Positions 1 to 12,054 of a stretch of DNA of 64,000 bases are shown in pieces; position 1 is the first letter of the stretch; every line of letters begins with the position of its first letter. Under the pieces are notes generated by a model that did no database searches, was not told the origin of the DNA, and was given only the letters and a program-made list of their open reading frames with translations. The stretch is taken from NCBI RefSeq assembly GCF_009730915.1, contig NC_052490.1, positions 32,860,625-32,924,624 of the forward strand. Reading direction: 5' to 3'. The stretch is from Dioscorea cayenensis subsp. rotundata. Taxonomy: Eukaryota; Streptophyta; Magnoliopsida; Dioscoreales; Dioscoreaceae. The translations under genes were made by a program, and so were the position numbers.

Positions 1-86
1 CAAATATTGGCTATGGCATGAAAGAAATGGAAAGGAAAACAGAGACATGTTATCAATGTGATGAGTCCTTAAACATTGCTACCTAC

Positions 87-3000
87 CTTAAATTCAGTTC
101 TGACTTTCATTGCAGCTCGATGATTTCCCGTGCTAATACAAGTGCGAATTGTATCACTGATGCTCGAATCAATGAATATTGCTTGTTTTGTTGAAACCTC
201 TAACTCATGTTGGATTCTGTAAGAATGCCAAATTAAGTGAGAGTTTACTTTTCTAGTAGAACATAGGAAAACAACATGAAGATGCCCTTATACGGGCATT
301 AGATCATCAAAGAATGTTATTTCACACTTCTAACGGTAATTTATCATTCATGGAGAGGTTCCAGGCTTCAAGTTTCTTCCTATATAGCATACAGGAGAGC
401 CAAGAAAGACAACAAGGCCATAAATTTCATTGCACTCCATGAAATCCGTTATACATGTACGGTGTCAGCTTTTGTTTCACTTTACCTCAACAACTTTGCA
501 TGCTCTTCAGCAGCTTTTGATTCAAAACATGTGTTCTTTGGTTTCAGCAAAGAGATTTTGTGCCTTCTCAATAAGTTTTATGCGTGGACCGTGAAGAGGT
601 GTTCCTTTGCTTGCCATGGGATTCTTCTCAATTTCCCATGATTCCTTCAACAAAAGAAAAGCAACATCCTGCAAAACCAACTTTTAGTGCACCAAGTCCA
701 GCAATCCATGTATAAATTAGCATGTAAGTTCTTAAAAATACTGATAATCCCAATCCAATAACTCAGTTGATAAGATACTTTGAAAGGTATTCAGTTTGAA
801 TTGTCTGTAAGGTGGAGCCTCAAGGCTTCCTATAATTCTATGAAAATCATCCTCCATAATTGCCAGAAGTTTCTTCTTCCATTGCAATATTCTATTCCAA
901 ACCTGTTGTCTGATTTTTCCAAAAAAGGTATCAATTACATCTTTGTCCCAATAGGTTAACATGCCAAAAAGGGCTTTATTTTTCTCTAATCATCTTAAAA
1001 TTATCTGAAATAATAACTTCGAAGAATGGCTTCCAATGTTGCTGTGAAAATCTGCAGCTAATTTGGGGGTATGAAGTAAAAATATGATAAATAGTTCATA
1101 CAGCAAGATATGGTACTCATGTCCTGCACTAAAAAGGTTCAATTGGTGAAGTGATCCGACATTTATTGTGTTGTTTTCTTTCTCACAGACAACTTCTCAT
1201 ATCATCTTTAAACTAAAAGTGTCCCTGGACCATGATGTTTACAACATGAAAAATTATAGGAAAATACAGATAGACGGGCGGAAATAATAACCAGCATCCA
1301 TCTCATGTATTCACACATTGAGAGATAGGGTTTCAGATTTTTCCATTAAAGAATTGAAAGATGCATCTTAGAGCAAGTGCGTATTATATTGTGAGGGTTC
1401 ACATGAGATCATAATAATATTGTCAAAATAAACAGAGGACAGTGGACCAAACTTGAATAAACTACAAACTCTATAAATCCTTGTTAGCATGTGATTCTCC
1501 AATGAAATGAGATTGTCAATGTGCATCCTTTCAGATGGAAGTATAATCCAGATAGATTCTAACACAACCACTGAAAAAGTTGAGTCCAAGACCACTGTGG
1601 ATTGCAATTAACAAGTTATCTCTGAAGTTGCCATGTACTAGTATGAGAACAGAATATGGAATATAGGTATCAATTTGAAGCCATTTAGAAAAAGACTAGC
1701 AAGCTAACGGAGTGAACAAAACTTAATCGTTTATATGGCTTCATAACTTAAACTTACTTGAAGTTGCCCAGTTGACAGAAAGAAGTCCTTCAAAAATTCA
1801 TGTTTATAACACCTGTTAAAGGGTAAAATAAAAATTTACACAATCAGAATGCTTATTTTATGAAAGAGACAAAATCACTGCATAAGGTACATGGACAACT
1901 ACCTAACATATTTGATAAATAAATCACGAGCCAAGGGCCTTGCATTGATTGTTCCAAAAAAATCTAAAGGAGGCCTCTGCAATACAAAAATATAAGTTTG
2001 AGAAGTAAAAGTTTACTGTTGCATATAGAATGGAGACTTCAATCTACAACAAGAATCTATAGATAATCCAAATTGTGCAAAATACCCAACATCAATACCT
2101 TCTGCCATATGTGGAAAAGAACAAGATAGACAAGGTCAGTATCACCACTTTCAGTTGCCTTTACCAAAGCTGTGTCTTCTTCTGCTATGCTTAACAACAA
2201 AGGGACCTAATCCATATAAAGCAATATCAGAATCAATCTGAATCAAACTTAATGAGCAAAACACCAAAAACAAATCACCAGCATAAGTTCAGGTCCTGTT
2301 CAAGTGAGTAAAATATTAATTCACCAAAAGAAAGGTGCAGTCATTCCCACAAGGAAAAAGTATTTATGCATGGTCTGCTTTTGAATTTTTGGGTAGGGAA
2401 TAAAAGAATGATAAAGCATTCATTCCTTATAATAGCATCCAAACATCATAATCACACAAGAATTGAGAAATAGATACTGTATTAATACCGAGAATAGATA
2501 GTATGTGCTTAAACTATAACTATTCCAAGAATAAATTTCAAGTTTTCACAGACACTATTCCGCATGTCGAAGTATAAATTTGTTCAGTTATTAATGCTGT
2601 AGAAATCCACTATTTAAAAATTAACAATTACTTAAAGCCCCCATTCATTGTACAACATTCCATAATAGATAGTTTTATAATGTTAAACTAAAGGCTTTTT
2701 ACTCTTCACTTTTAGATATGTCCCAAACTTATTTATCTTTTAAAGATCATAAATAACTGCCCTCAATTAAGAGCAACCCTGAAATCTTACAGCTAAAATT
2801 ATTCTCTGCATATCCATCCACAGAAAATAATAGCTAATCTGCAAAAATCATGAAAATTCTCAATTAAATGGAAGAAGAAAAAAAATGTTCCATGTGTATT
2901 TCTTTTTTATATAGGTGTTTTTCCTGCAGAAAGTCACATGGCCCTTGTCAGTTATAACATGATCAAGGATCCAGCTATATGATAGTGCAACTGCAAGACA

Positions 3001-6000
3001 GGCCTTCAAAATTCATAAGCAATCTGTATTAATATTAAGCTCTCATGAAGGACAAATTTATACTATCAAATTGCAAAGAAAATCTGAACTAGCCTGCCCA
3101 GAATCTACGAACATTGATTCTTCCAATGTAATAGGCACTATAAAAACTAGTGTGGTATTAACAAATAAAATTAATGCAGACAAAAGAAAGAAAGAATTTC
3201 TTAGCCTGTGCAATAGAACATGCCTGTTTGGAGGAGCGCGGCTCATGATCCACAAGCAATGCAGCCAATTTTCTTCGGCCACAGTTATCTGCATGAGCAG
3301 CAATGGCTGCATAGGATATGCCTTTGCACAATTTTAACTGTAAACAAACATGTTTATTTCAGAATTTGCAGCACACCATGTCATAACAAGACAGAAGATG
3401 TTTCACGCTCCATTTGAACTTGATGGAAGTACAAACCTTATCGAGCAAGGTTTCAAGAAGAGGGGCGTCTTGGATAGCTGCAGAAGCAGTTATCTTTGCA
3501 CATGCCCAATGCATTATAACAACCTCCTGCCAAAAAAAAAGGGAAAAGAAAAGAGGAAGGTAAGCTCATTGCAGCACAAAAGACAAGGCAACTTTTACCA
3601 ACTCATTTCTGGCTAGATATCAGAATCCTTCACCTTAAAGATGGTTCAGATGTCTAAGTCTTTAAAATTTTACCCAAAAACGAGAACTATGATTGCATAA
3701 AGCAGAAAAACTTTGATTATTAACACTTGTAAACAGCTGAAGGTTTTTTTTTTAATTTCAATTTTTTTAATTTTTTAAAAAAAGATAACACAAAAGAACC
3801 TTGTAGAATAGTTACACTCCTATCACACCACACCATTGACATCCAGTTTACGCATGAATGCTAATATAAATGGGAAAGTTTAACCCAAGGAATCACAGGT
3901 ATTTTCTGATCAAGAAACAAAAAATGACATGGGCAGATTTTGTTCTAGATTTACTACTATGAAACCTTACTGGATTTAGGTTGATGTACTCAGAAATCCG
4001 AAGAGCCACAAGATGATGATTTGCATTGATCAAACGGTCAATGAGAACTGGTGCTGTTAGCACCTGTAAGGAATATTGGATGTTGAATGATTACTACAAA
4101 TAAAACAAAAAAAAGAAATTAAAGTTTAAATAAATTATTATGGTTAATAATGACCTTGTATTGTTGGATGCTTAAGGAAATACCGATCTCATAGTTCCGA
4201 ACAGCATTTAACACGCGCAAAATTTTGCACATTTCTTGAAATCGCTCACGAGGAAACTGACTGCCAAAGCCAACTGGATATCATTACCAAGATCTCAATC
4301 AGGAAATAGTTGCTCTTTTAAAACCTAACAAACAACAGGAATAGTTACACATTGAATTTAGCATAACAACCTTCACTATCAAATAGGGTTCTATAACCTA
4401 AGGCACCATGTTCCACACTATGTTGTGTATCAGACAAAGGAGGTGTCATTGCTGGGTTCAGGACAACTGACCCTAAGTACAAACCTGTTTCATGGACCTT
4501 ACAATTAAAATCTCGGATAAGAATCACCAACACAAACTGATCATGATGTGAAATTTCTAGCATTAGACAGTGGTAGAAAAATAATTTTTTAAACTGATTA
4601 TGATCCAGGAGTTTTTTTGTGAACAAATAAATACTGCAGATTACACACGCGCGTACACACAAACAAGGAAAAACAAAATAAAAAAATAAAGGGAATGCAT
4701 ACAATCAGATCAAATTTTAGGTTAATTATCGTAGACCCTATGTGACTTAATTTTTGCAAGTTTATAAATACAACTTTTTGTTAAAAGACAAATATACAAA
4801 GTTTTTAGGATTGAAAGCATACAAAATTTTATAGGGTTTTCTTGTATAGAAGGCAGTTCAACATTGGATTGGCACCCACCATGTATTATCTCAAAGCACG
4901 CATTATTATTGAGATAACTTCAAATATATCCTATTAAATAAATCACATACAGCTTCTCATATTTTCCCCCGATCTGAAAGCAGGCCAGTAGAAGTTTCCA
5001 GGGGTAGATCATTAATTAGTATTGCCACAAATCAATATACCCACACTTTAGAGGCACCTGCACTTCCCACATATGCAAGATGCCCTCAATGGGTTGGATT
5101 TTCCATGCAAATTATAATCAAACAACATAATTAACTTTGACCAATTGTCCACTGAGATAATAGGGTGGCAAATTATCTACAAAAGAATTAGATTCAGCAA
5201 CAAGGATCAATGGCAGTTGTTGAAGGAATTGAAGGAAATGCTATCAAATAATGAAACTAAATTGAGTAAAAATCTAAACAGGGTGATGAGAGAAATGTAC
5301 AATCATAATTTCAAGAATGAAAGAAAGTAATTAGTATTCATAAGCAGGAAATTAAATAACTTTTCCAGAAAAGACAATTCCCTACAACAATTCCAAACGA
5401 ACGAACAAACAAACAAACCTGCAAAATGCTCGACCATAACTCGCAGCCCTTAGCAGGGTTCTCTGGCGTGAAACATCAAATTCATGTCCAGCGGCATCTA
5501 TACAGGCCTCAACTGCCTCAGGCAATGAGGAACGAATTAATCGTAAGTTTTCATCAGCCTGTGAAATATCAACAGATTTATCATGGTTACAGCAATTTAT
5601 GGCTAATCAAGGCAAGAGTTAAAAGGTAATGTTGCAAATTCTATGGCAATTAGTGACTGAACTTACCAGATCATGGCCTCTTAATATAAACTGTCATCTG
5701 GAAAGGAAATAGGAATTTGCCAATAAAAAAAAATTATCATCAAAGAAAGGAGATGAAGGCAAGTAATTGGTGTGCTCCATATAAGATTTATATTTTAAAC
5801 ATTTGATCAACTCAAGTCTTCTGGCATTTGATGCCACTGCAAATCATTCTCAAATATATCAGAAGAATAGCCATTCAGTGAAGAAAGGACCCAAAGAAAA
5901 GTAATTGGGAGGAGTGATTATAAGAGAGGTTTCTATTACTTCCTAAACTGAAAATCCTCTTAGAAATTGCCAAAGATGTCTGAAACACCAAACTGCTTGG

Positions 6001-8102
6001 AGTAATTGAGAAGTATAAATACTTCATTGGACTACTTCACGTTCCTTTGACCATATATGACTTCCTAAAATAGAAATCTCTTAGAAATTGCAAAAGAAGT
6101 TCAAAATAACAACTCCTCGGTCAAAATGTAATATTGACTATAGTTAAAGTTGGGTGCAACCACAGTTTTACCACCAATAGGCCATATGTGGGCTTATTCT
6201 ACTAGTTTCAATGAAACTCAGAAGCAGATTTCACAAAATAATATATTATAGACTTTTTGTAAAATTCAGTAACACGCAAAGAGATAAAACTTAAGGCTGT
6301 TAAAAGACACAAGGAGCAACTTTTTTGAAATTAGACGTAAAAGAAAATACCTTGGCACTACGCCGGTCAAAGTGATCCAAAGCATCATACAGTAAAGCAG
6401 CTGGAGATGTACTTCCTATTTGAAAGATGGAAACAGTAGAATCTGGCACTCGATGCAGAAACTCCATACTTGAATTTGAAAGAATCCTCACTCCATCACA
6501 CTCTGGAATGAGTAAGATTGGTTCGTCATATGAATACCGCACAGGATCACCATTTGGCCCCACCATCAGTAGTAGTTCATCCCAATAAAGCAGCACAGTG
6601 TCCATCCCACACCAGGCTAACTGGTCAGGCGGCAGGGCAGACTACAAGAGCAATAAAATTGTCAATGGAGTAACCTACACATGACGTGTTTTTTTGTTGG
6701 TTAACATGAAAACCACAAGGTGGAAAAGTGTGAGAATCTTCACAGTTAGATTACTGAAAGGTTTAAATCAAAAGCAAAAAATTGTTAACATGAAACAAGG
6801 GTTCAATGTTCAGGGTTATATGACCATAAGTTTCTTAAAGATGTTTTTGTAATTTGAGGGTGGAAAGGAAAAAAGAAAGATAGAGCGTAAATCTTAATCA
6901 ATTAATTTCCTTTCATTGTGCTCACCAACCTTATTTTTCTCATCCCACAAACAAACACACACTTTTCCTCAAATTTTATTCAAACCATGTGCATCCCCTA
7001 GTGATGTAGAAGCATAATCAAGATGAACTGTCGAACAAAATGGCTAAAAATGGGAAGTTACTAAAGTGCATTGCATTGCTTCACAAGTTTATCATTACAT
7101 TTCTTGTCAATTGCTAATCTAACATATTTTTTCATTTAATCACATACTCAAAATACATAAACTAACACTCCAATAACAGAACAGTAACAAATTTCCCTTG
7201 CCAGACTTTTAGGTGATGAAATGAAAAACAAAATGGCGAGAAAATAAATTCACAAAGAGCAATTGCATTAGTTCACAATGAAAGCGATCACACAAGCAAT
7301 AACCAAGTCAATTATGAGCACAACTAACCTCACAAGTGAATTCGAAAATAATCCTGGAGAAATCCGTGGGAATAACAAGAAGCCTCCCATCGTGCGTGAA
7401 CGTCGCGAGAAGCTTCCCATTCTGCGAAACAGCCATCTTCTGCAGCGGTCCAATTCCAGCCCCGAGCGGCTGCACCCCATCCTCATCCACAAGCAAGACG
7501 TAATCCCCAACACCCAGCAACACTTCCACGTTCCCCGACATCGTGTACTGCGGCTCGATCACGGCGACGCATAGCGGGTACTCCTCCAGCCCCGGATCAG
7601 CCAGTTTGCACGGTCTAGGGTTCTTGAGATCGGGGACGCAAAAGATCTGGTAGTTCTCAGTGATGCAAACTATGCCGTTGCCCCAGAAGACACAATCAAT
7701 GATGCCTTGCTCGAAGCATTCACTGCCCATGGAGAACTGGCCGACGAGCTCAGCGCGGATGTCGAAGCGATATACGGTACCATCCTGGACGACGCAAAGC
7801 AAAAACAGGTCATCGTCCCACGCCATGCCGACGAGTCGGCCGCCGGGTCGATCCCAGAGGTAAGAGGCAAGGGGTTGGCCGGAGGAAGAGAAGATGAGAA
7901 GCTTCCGACGGGCCGACTCAGCGAGGAGCTGCACGATCTTGGAGTCATCGCGGATGGCGGCAACAGGGCCACCGAAGGGGGCGCAGGCGACGCGGTGTCG
8001 AGAGAGGTCCATGCGGCCCCAACGCATGGAGTAGATCTCCGGCTTGCGGTAGTACCGATTGTAGAGGAGCTCCCACTCCGCCGCCACGGACACCGCCGCC
8101 AT
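87..8102 (-). CDS. VPS16: VPS16 / VACUOLELESS1, HOPS-CORVET core subunit (partial, frameshifted)
   Basis: Core subunit of the HOPS and CORVET tethering complexes, which act in endosome-to-vacuole fusion; the Arabidopsis homologue is VACUOLELESS1. I assembled 12 exons: 7329-8102, 6351-6641, 5419-5558, 4155-4260, 3971-4063, 3437-3526, 3224-3337, 2099-2206, 1903-1976, 1758-1812, 486-668 and 87-216. Phases agree at every junction except after exon 11. Exon 1 starts MAAVSVAAEWELLYNRYYRK and encodes the start of the Vps16 N-terminal beta-propeller. Later exons carry the family blocks LLYDALDHFDRRSAK, ATESGDTDLVYLV and KHEFLKDFFLSTGQ. About 719 codons lie in the window; the last ~120 of the family are beyond its left edge. 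Exon 11 has one extra T (plus strand 524-527), giving TGA at 522-524. Intron 2207-3223 has a GC donor. Either a damaged allele or an assembly indel. Confidence 0.93.
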
Positions 8103-8298
8103 GGCCGTCGATCTGCTTCTCCGACGCCGATGAGGTGGTTCTAGTCTTAGATCTCGGAAAAGGGAAAAGAAGAGATGGGGATGGATCGTTTATTTTCAGA
8201 AATCGAAGGGTCCATGTGAAAAAAAACCAAAGAGAGTGATCTAATGATAGAAATCAAGATGATAAACAGAGTTCGGTTATTGGGTTTTAGTAATTCAT

Positions 8299-8320
8299 TG
8301 GGCCTTCATACTTTTGGGCC
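8299..8320. promoter_or_regulatory. two site II (TGGGCC) motifs upstream of VPS16
   Basis: TGGGCC occurs at 8299-8304 and again at 8315-8320, about 200 bases upstream of the VPS16 start codon. Paired site II elements are typical of plant housekeeping promoters (TCP-type binding sites). They lie between VPS16 and the 3' end of the predicted ncRNA, so assignment to VPS16 is an inference from position. Confidence 0.4.
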
Positions 8321-8569
8321 TTGGATTAAATTTAAAACTTAATTAATATCTTCATATTTAGGGCTAATTATTAGAATTTAATTTATTAAAATAAACTGAT
8401 ATTTTTTTGCCAATAAGTAGCTAACTAAATACTCCAAATTAAAAATAAATACTCTTGAAAAATTGATATTTATACATAAATATAAAATTGGAAAATCCAA
8501 ATTGTTATTAAGAGGGCCATTTTTTTTCGAAAATACACTAATAATAATTAAGCAATTATAATTATAATG

Positions 8570-8861
8570 AAAAAGAAAAGGAGAGGGCTAGAAAGCGAGG
8601 GAATCGGCCAACCGCAAAGCACCAAGCTACGTGGAACCGCAGTTGGCCCCCTACTAGCCTCCGTGGCAAGATCAACGGCCAGGATGTGTCCGCGCAAGGC
8701 GTCGATGTTTTTTAAAGGAATAAACACCGGTGAAATTACCTCCCCTATATCTAATTACCGTGAAGCCCTTTTGTACAGGGCTTGGGGTTTAGGGTTTAAA
8801 ACCCAAAGCCACGAACGTGGTGGGAATGCGAGGACGCCACCTGGCACCACTTCACCCTCGT
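8570..8861 (-). ncRNA. candidate telomerase RNA (Pol III transcript, about 290 nt)
   Basis: A GC-rich island with no convincing ORF, preceded by a plant Pol III snRNA-type promoter. Counting from the TATA box as in Arabidopsis U6 genes puts the start near 8861 (an A). T runs at 8579-8576 and 8574-8570 would end an RNA of 283-292 nt. Nucleotides about 65-78 (8797-8784) read AAACCCTAAACCCC, which can template TTTAGGG plant telomere repeats. GUGAAG (8855-8850) can pair with CUUCAC (8765-8760), enclosing the template. AAGCCC/GGGCUU forms a hairpin just after the template (8783-8763). A 3' domain has a 10-bp stem, GGCCAACTGC (8648-8639) with GCGGTTGGCC (8615-8606), closed by GGCTAG/CTAGCC (8659-8654 with 8591-8586). 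Land-plant telomerase RNAs are known to be Pol III transcripts of about this size with USE/TATA promoters. Identity is inferred; another Pol III RNA carrying a telo-box by chance is the alternative. Confidence 0.6.
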
Positions 8862-8882
8862 GATGACGTGTTGCGTCACTAC

Positions 8883-8927
8883 TTTATATAAAGTTCGTTG
8901 CTGCTGTAAAAATGGCCGATGTGGGAC
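8883..8927 (-). promoter_or_regulatory. USE + TATA, Pol III-type snRNA promoter
   Basis: On the minus strand, GTCCCACATCG (8927-8917) is an exact match to the plant snRNA upstream sequence element RTCCCACATCG. A TATATAAA box starts at 8890. The 26-nt gap between them equals the gap I count in the remembered Arabidopsis U6-26 promoter. Pol II snRNA genes have about one helical turn more. This predicts a Pol III transcript starting about 30 nt downstream, near 8861. Confidence 0.75.
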
Positions 8928-9101
8928 TATCTTGTAGTTGTGGTAAAATTAAAAAAGTGAAAACTTGTGAGGGGGATCGAGGACATGATGGTTTTGATGA
9001 ACTAGTAATGCACTTTTTATGGTAAAATAAGGTTATTGATTCCAATTATATTTTTAGCTTGCAGTGAAGGATGCTCTTTTAAAATACCTTAATTATTTAA
9101 A

Positions 9102-9137
<36 letters not shown>

Positions 9138-9586
9138 AGAATGACTAGTGTCATAAAAAAATTGACAGATGCAACGGTGTAATCATTGGGATAAATTTTC
9201 TTGTCATGCGATCTTGTCAAGAATAAAATATTTTCTCTTATAATCGAACTAATAAACTCTGTGTGAGTTATTACTTCATTAACAATGGAGTGGTTTTGTG
9301 CTCTTAAATTTTATTAGAATTTTTTTATTTTATCATAAATTTAAAATTTAAACTGCAATTATTTCATTTTCTTCAATTTAATTTTATAAAATCAAATAAT
9401 TAATTTAATCAACAGAGAGTTGTGAATTTGACGAGAAAAAGAAAGGGTTCATGTTAAAAAAAAATTACAAAAATTACATTTCTTTTTTTAATATAATAGA
9501 GATTAAAAAAAAAAAAGTAGGATGAGGTTTACTGTTTGTCCGGTGAGTTTTCTCCTTCCTGAAACCGAAGAAGAAGAAGAGGGTTT
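8928..9586. other. AT-rich upstream region of the thioredoxin z gene
   Basis: No gene seen. It holds an (AT)n microsatellite around 9104-9132 and homopolymer A/T runs. The promoter of the plus-strand thioredoxin gene must lie here, but no specific element stands out. Confidence 0.5.
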
Positions 9587-12054
9587 ATGGCCGGAGCTCT
9601 CCATTGTTCGCCATCTTTGGCACTCTCGTTCTCCCACTGCCGCCTTCCACCCTCCTCGCTATCTCTCCCTCGTTGTCCCCGTCTTGGCCTCGCTGGTAGC
9701 CGCAGCTGGAGACGGGCCTCGGTGACCACTTCGGCCAAGTATATCCGGGAAGACTACCTCGTGGTATCTCTCTAGATCCCCAAGTCGTGGTTTTTCAAGT
9801 TTGCTTCTTGTTCTGCTCTTTGTTCTCATTGTTTTGTGAGCTTTGTTGTTGGGGTGTTGCAGAAGAAGCTGACTGCCAAGGAGGTGCAGGAGCTTGTCAA
9901 GGGGGAGAGGACTGTGCCTCTTATTGTGGATTTCTATGCTACTTGGTGTGGACCTTGCATTCTCATGGCGCAGGAACTCGAGATGGTAATTTTTGTTTGG
10001 ATTTTTAAATGCTTATCTTTGCAATTGTTTCTGTTTTCATATTGTTGAAGTTGGCGAAAATGGTGTTTGTCATTGTTGGTTTACTTGTGATTTTCTCTGT
10101 TTAAAGGCATGTTGTTGAACTTGAGTTGTTTGTGCATGGTAGACACTTTGAATTTGTCCCTTTTATTGAGAATTATGATGCAGAATTTAGTTTTCATTTG
10201 TTTTTGAATGGAAACTTCTTGTTCGAAGATCTGAGTAGGTCTGGTCGAGGATTGTTGTTTATAGTGTTTTAATATTATGTTTTACATTGCTACTGAAAAC
10301 ACAGTCAAAGGTGCTTTTGGTGTTGTTCTCATATTCTTATGAAAATGAAGGTAGTGTTACGGGTTTATGAGTTACTAGTGTGGCCTATCCATCTTAGAGC
10401 ATCTCCTGTTAGAGTTTTAGTAAATTTTTAGCTTGAACAAATTTTGTGTGGAAAATTGATGTATTATATTTTGTTATAATGTTGTGGTGGAAACAGCTAT
10501 ATAATACATTCTATTGGTATGTGTATGATGTGGATGATTTAGCAGGGCATTTTGTATTTTTCTTTATAATTGATCATTACCAGTGGGGAACTTTTTATGC
10601 ATGGTTTGATTTTGTTGGTATAGGCCAATTACATGGTTAGATGTTTAAATCAGCCTATATTAAAATATTAATGTATCCCCAATTTTCTAGAATGAAGAGG
10701 GTTTCTGGCATATTTTTATAGGAATCTGAGAACATCAATCAAGCCCATACGTTCTGCAGTAGCCCTATGCATGACAGATTTTCTTAGTGGTTGGTATAGG
10801 AAATAACTGCAATGAATAACTTTTCTTGAATACTTTTTGTTTACAATGTATATTTGGGTAGATATTTGAAAAGAAAAACTCATTTGGATGCTATGACACT
10901 AAACTTTTCTGTGTGCCTATGCAACAATTGAAGAATGCATTCTGAAGGCATACCAAGGGTTACTGCCTTCAACTATCGCACAGACAACGTTAATATGATG
11001 GTAGGCTACACCTGAGGCACTGAGGTCTGGGTACAATATTTGGACCCTTGGGGCACATGGATCACCTGCTAAACAAGTCTCACATTGTATGATGATGCTT
11101 GTAATTGGGAATTGTTGTTCTTGACTCCTCAGTCAAACTGTGGGTTGAGGACCTAGCATAATTGCTCTTCAGGAGGTTTTTGATATTTTAGTGTCCAGGC
11201 TTTGTGTTTCATTTTCCATCAAATTGCTGATGTAGAGGATGCCAAATTACAAGTCTTGTTCTGTACCAAGTACTTTTTTAATCTAGTGGATATTTCATTT
11301 CCACAACCTTTTTACTAGATCAAGAGCTCTGAAGTTGTCAGTGTTCTGAATTCAATTGATTATTTTTAAAAGCCATTCCTTTATATTCTTCATTTCTCAT
11401 TTTTCTGTTGTGTTGCCGAATACACCTCCAGAAGTTTTACCTTTTCGAGTGGTGATCTTTCATCTGAATATCCATCTTTGAGCACTGCCTTTTTAAAGCA
11501 ATTCTTTTCATGCTCAACAGAATATTTGAATTTCTGTCAACCTTATTTTTTCTAACTAATCGCTGTCTTTGTTTTCCATTACGTCATGTACTGATGCAAT
11601 TTGAACAATCACCTTTCTTCTTCTTTGTGATAATTTCTTCTTCTGACTTGTGCAAATCTAATGTTAATATTTTGGTAGATATCAAAAAGTAATTTTTTAT
11701 TATATATTAAGTGCTGCTTCCTGTTCCTAGATCCTAAGTTGTCATATGTCTTGCAGCTTGCTGTTGAGTACGAGAACAATGCGCTATTTGTCAAGGTAGA
11801 TACTGATGATGAGTATGAATTTGCACGGGATATGCAGGTACTACACTACTACTTACGCTCTTACAGCAATAGAGCATTTTGGTTTAACTACAGTTAAGAA
11901 GGGGTTGGAAATTTAAATTCTTTGTGCACTGTGCCAGGTTCGGGGTTTGCCCACATTGTATTTCATCAGCCCTGACCCAAATAAGGATGCCATCCGAACT
12001 GAGGGACTTGTCCCACCAGAGATGATCAAGAACATTATAGATAATGAGATGTGA
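9587..12054 (+). CDS. TRXz: thioredoxin z / CITRX, chloroplast
   Basis: Plastid thioredoxin z (CITRX), known as a component associated with the plastid-encoded RNA polymerase and as a partner of fructokinase-like proteins. Four exons: 9587-9763, 9863-9985, 11757-11837 and 11938-12054, all with GT/AG borders and phase 0, giving 165 residues. Residues 1 to about 50 are Ser/Arg/Pro-rich without acidic residues, as expected for a plastid transit peptide. The mature protein begins around YIREDYLVKKLTAKEVQELV. The redox motif WCGPC is in exon 2, followed by MAQELEMLAVEYE. Exon 3 carries VKVDTDDEYEFARDMQ and exon 4 the cis-Pro loop RGLPTLYFISPDP and ends IIDNEM, as in the family. The start at 9587 gives the only frame joining a transit peptide to exon 2. 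Intron 2 is long (9986-11756) and AT-rich. Confidence 0.95.

Noticed and set aside
732-962. Minus-strand ORF in the VPS16 intron resembling a LINE RT fragment (VWNRILQWKKKLL)
   Set aside because: Too short, and lacks the GREVLIK block that normally follows; not enough to call.
8567-8863. Plus-strand 98-codon ORF across the ncRNA island
   Set aside because: No family resemblance; the stems, promoter on the opposite strand and telomere template explain the sequence better.
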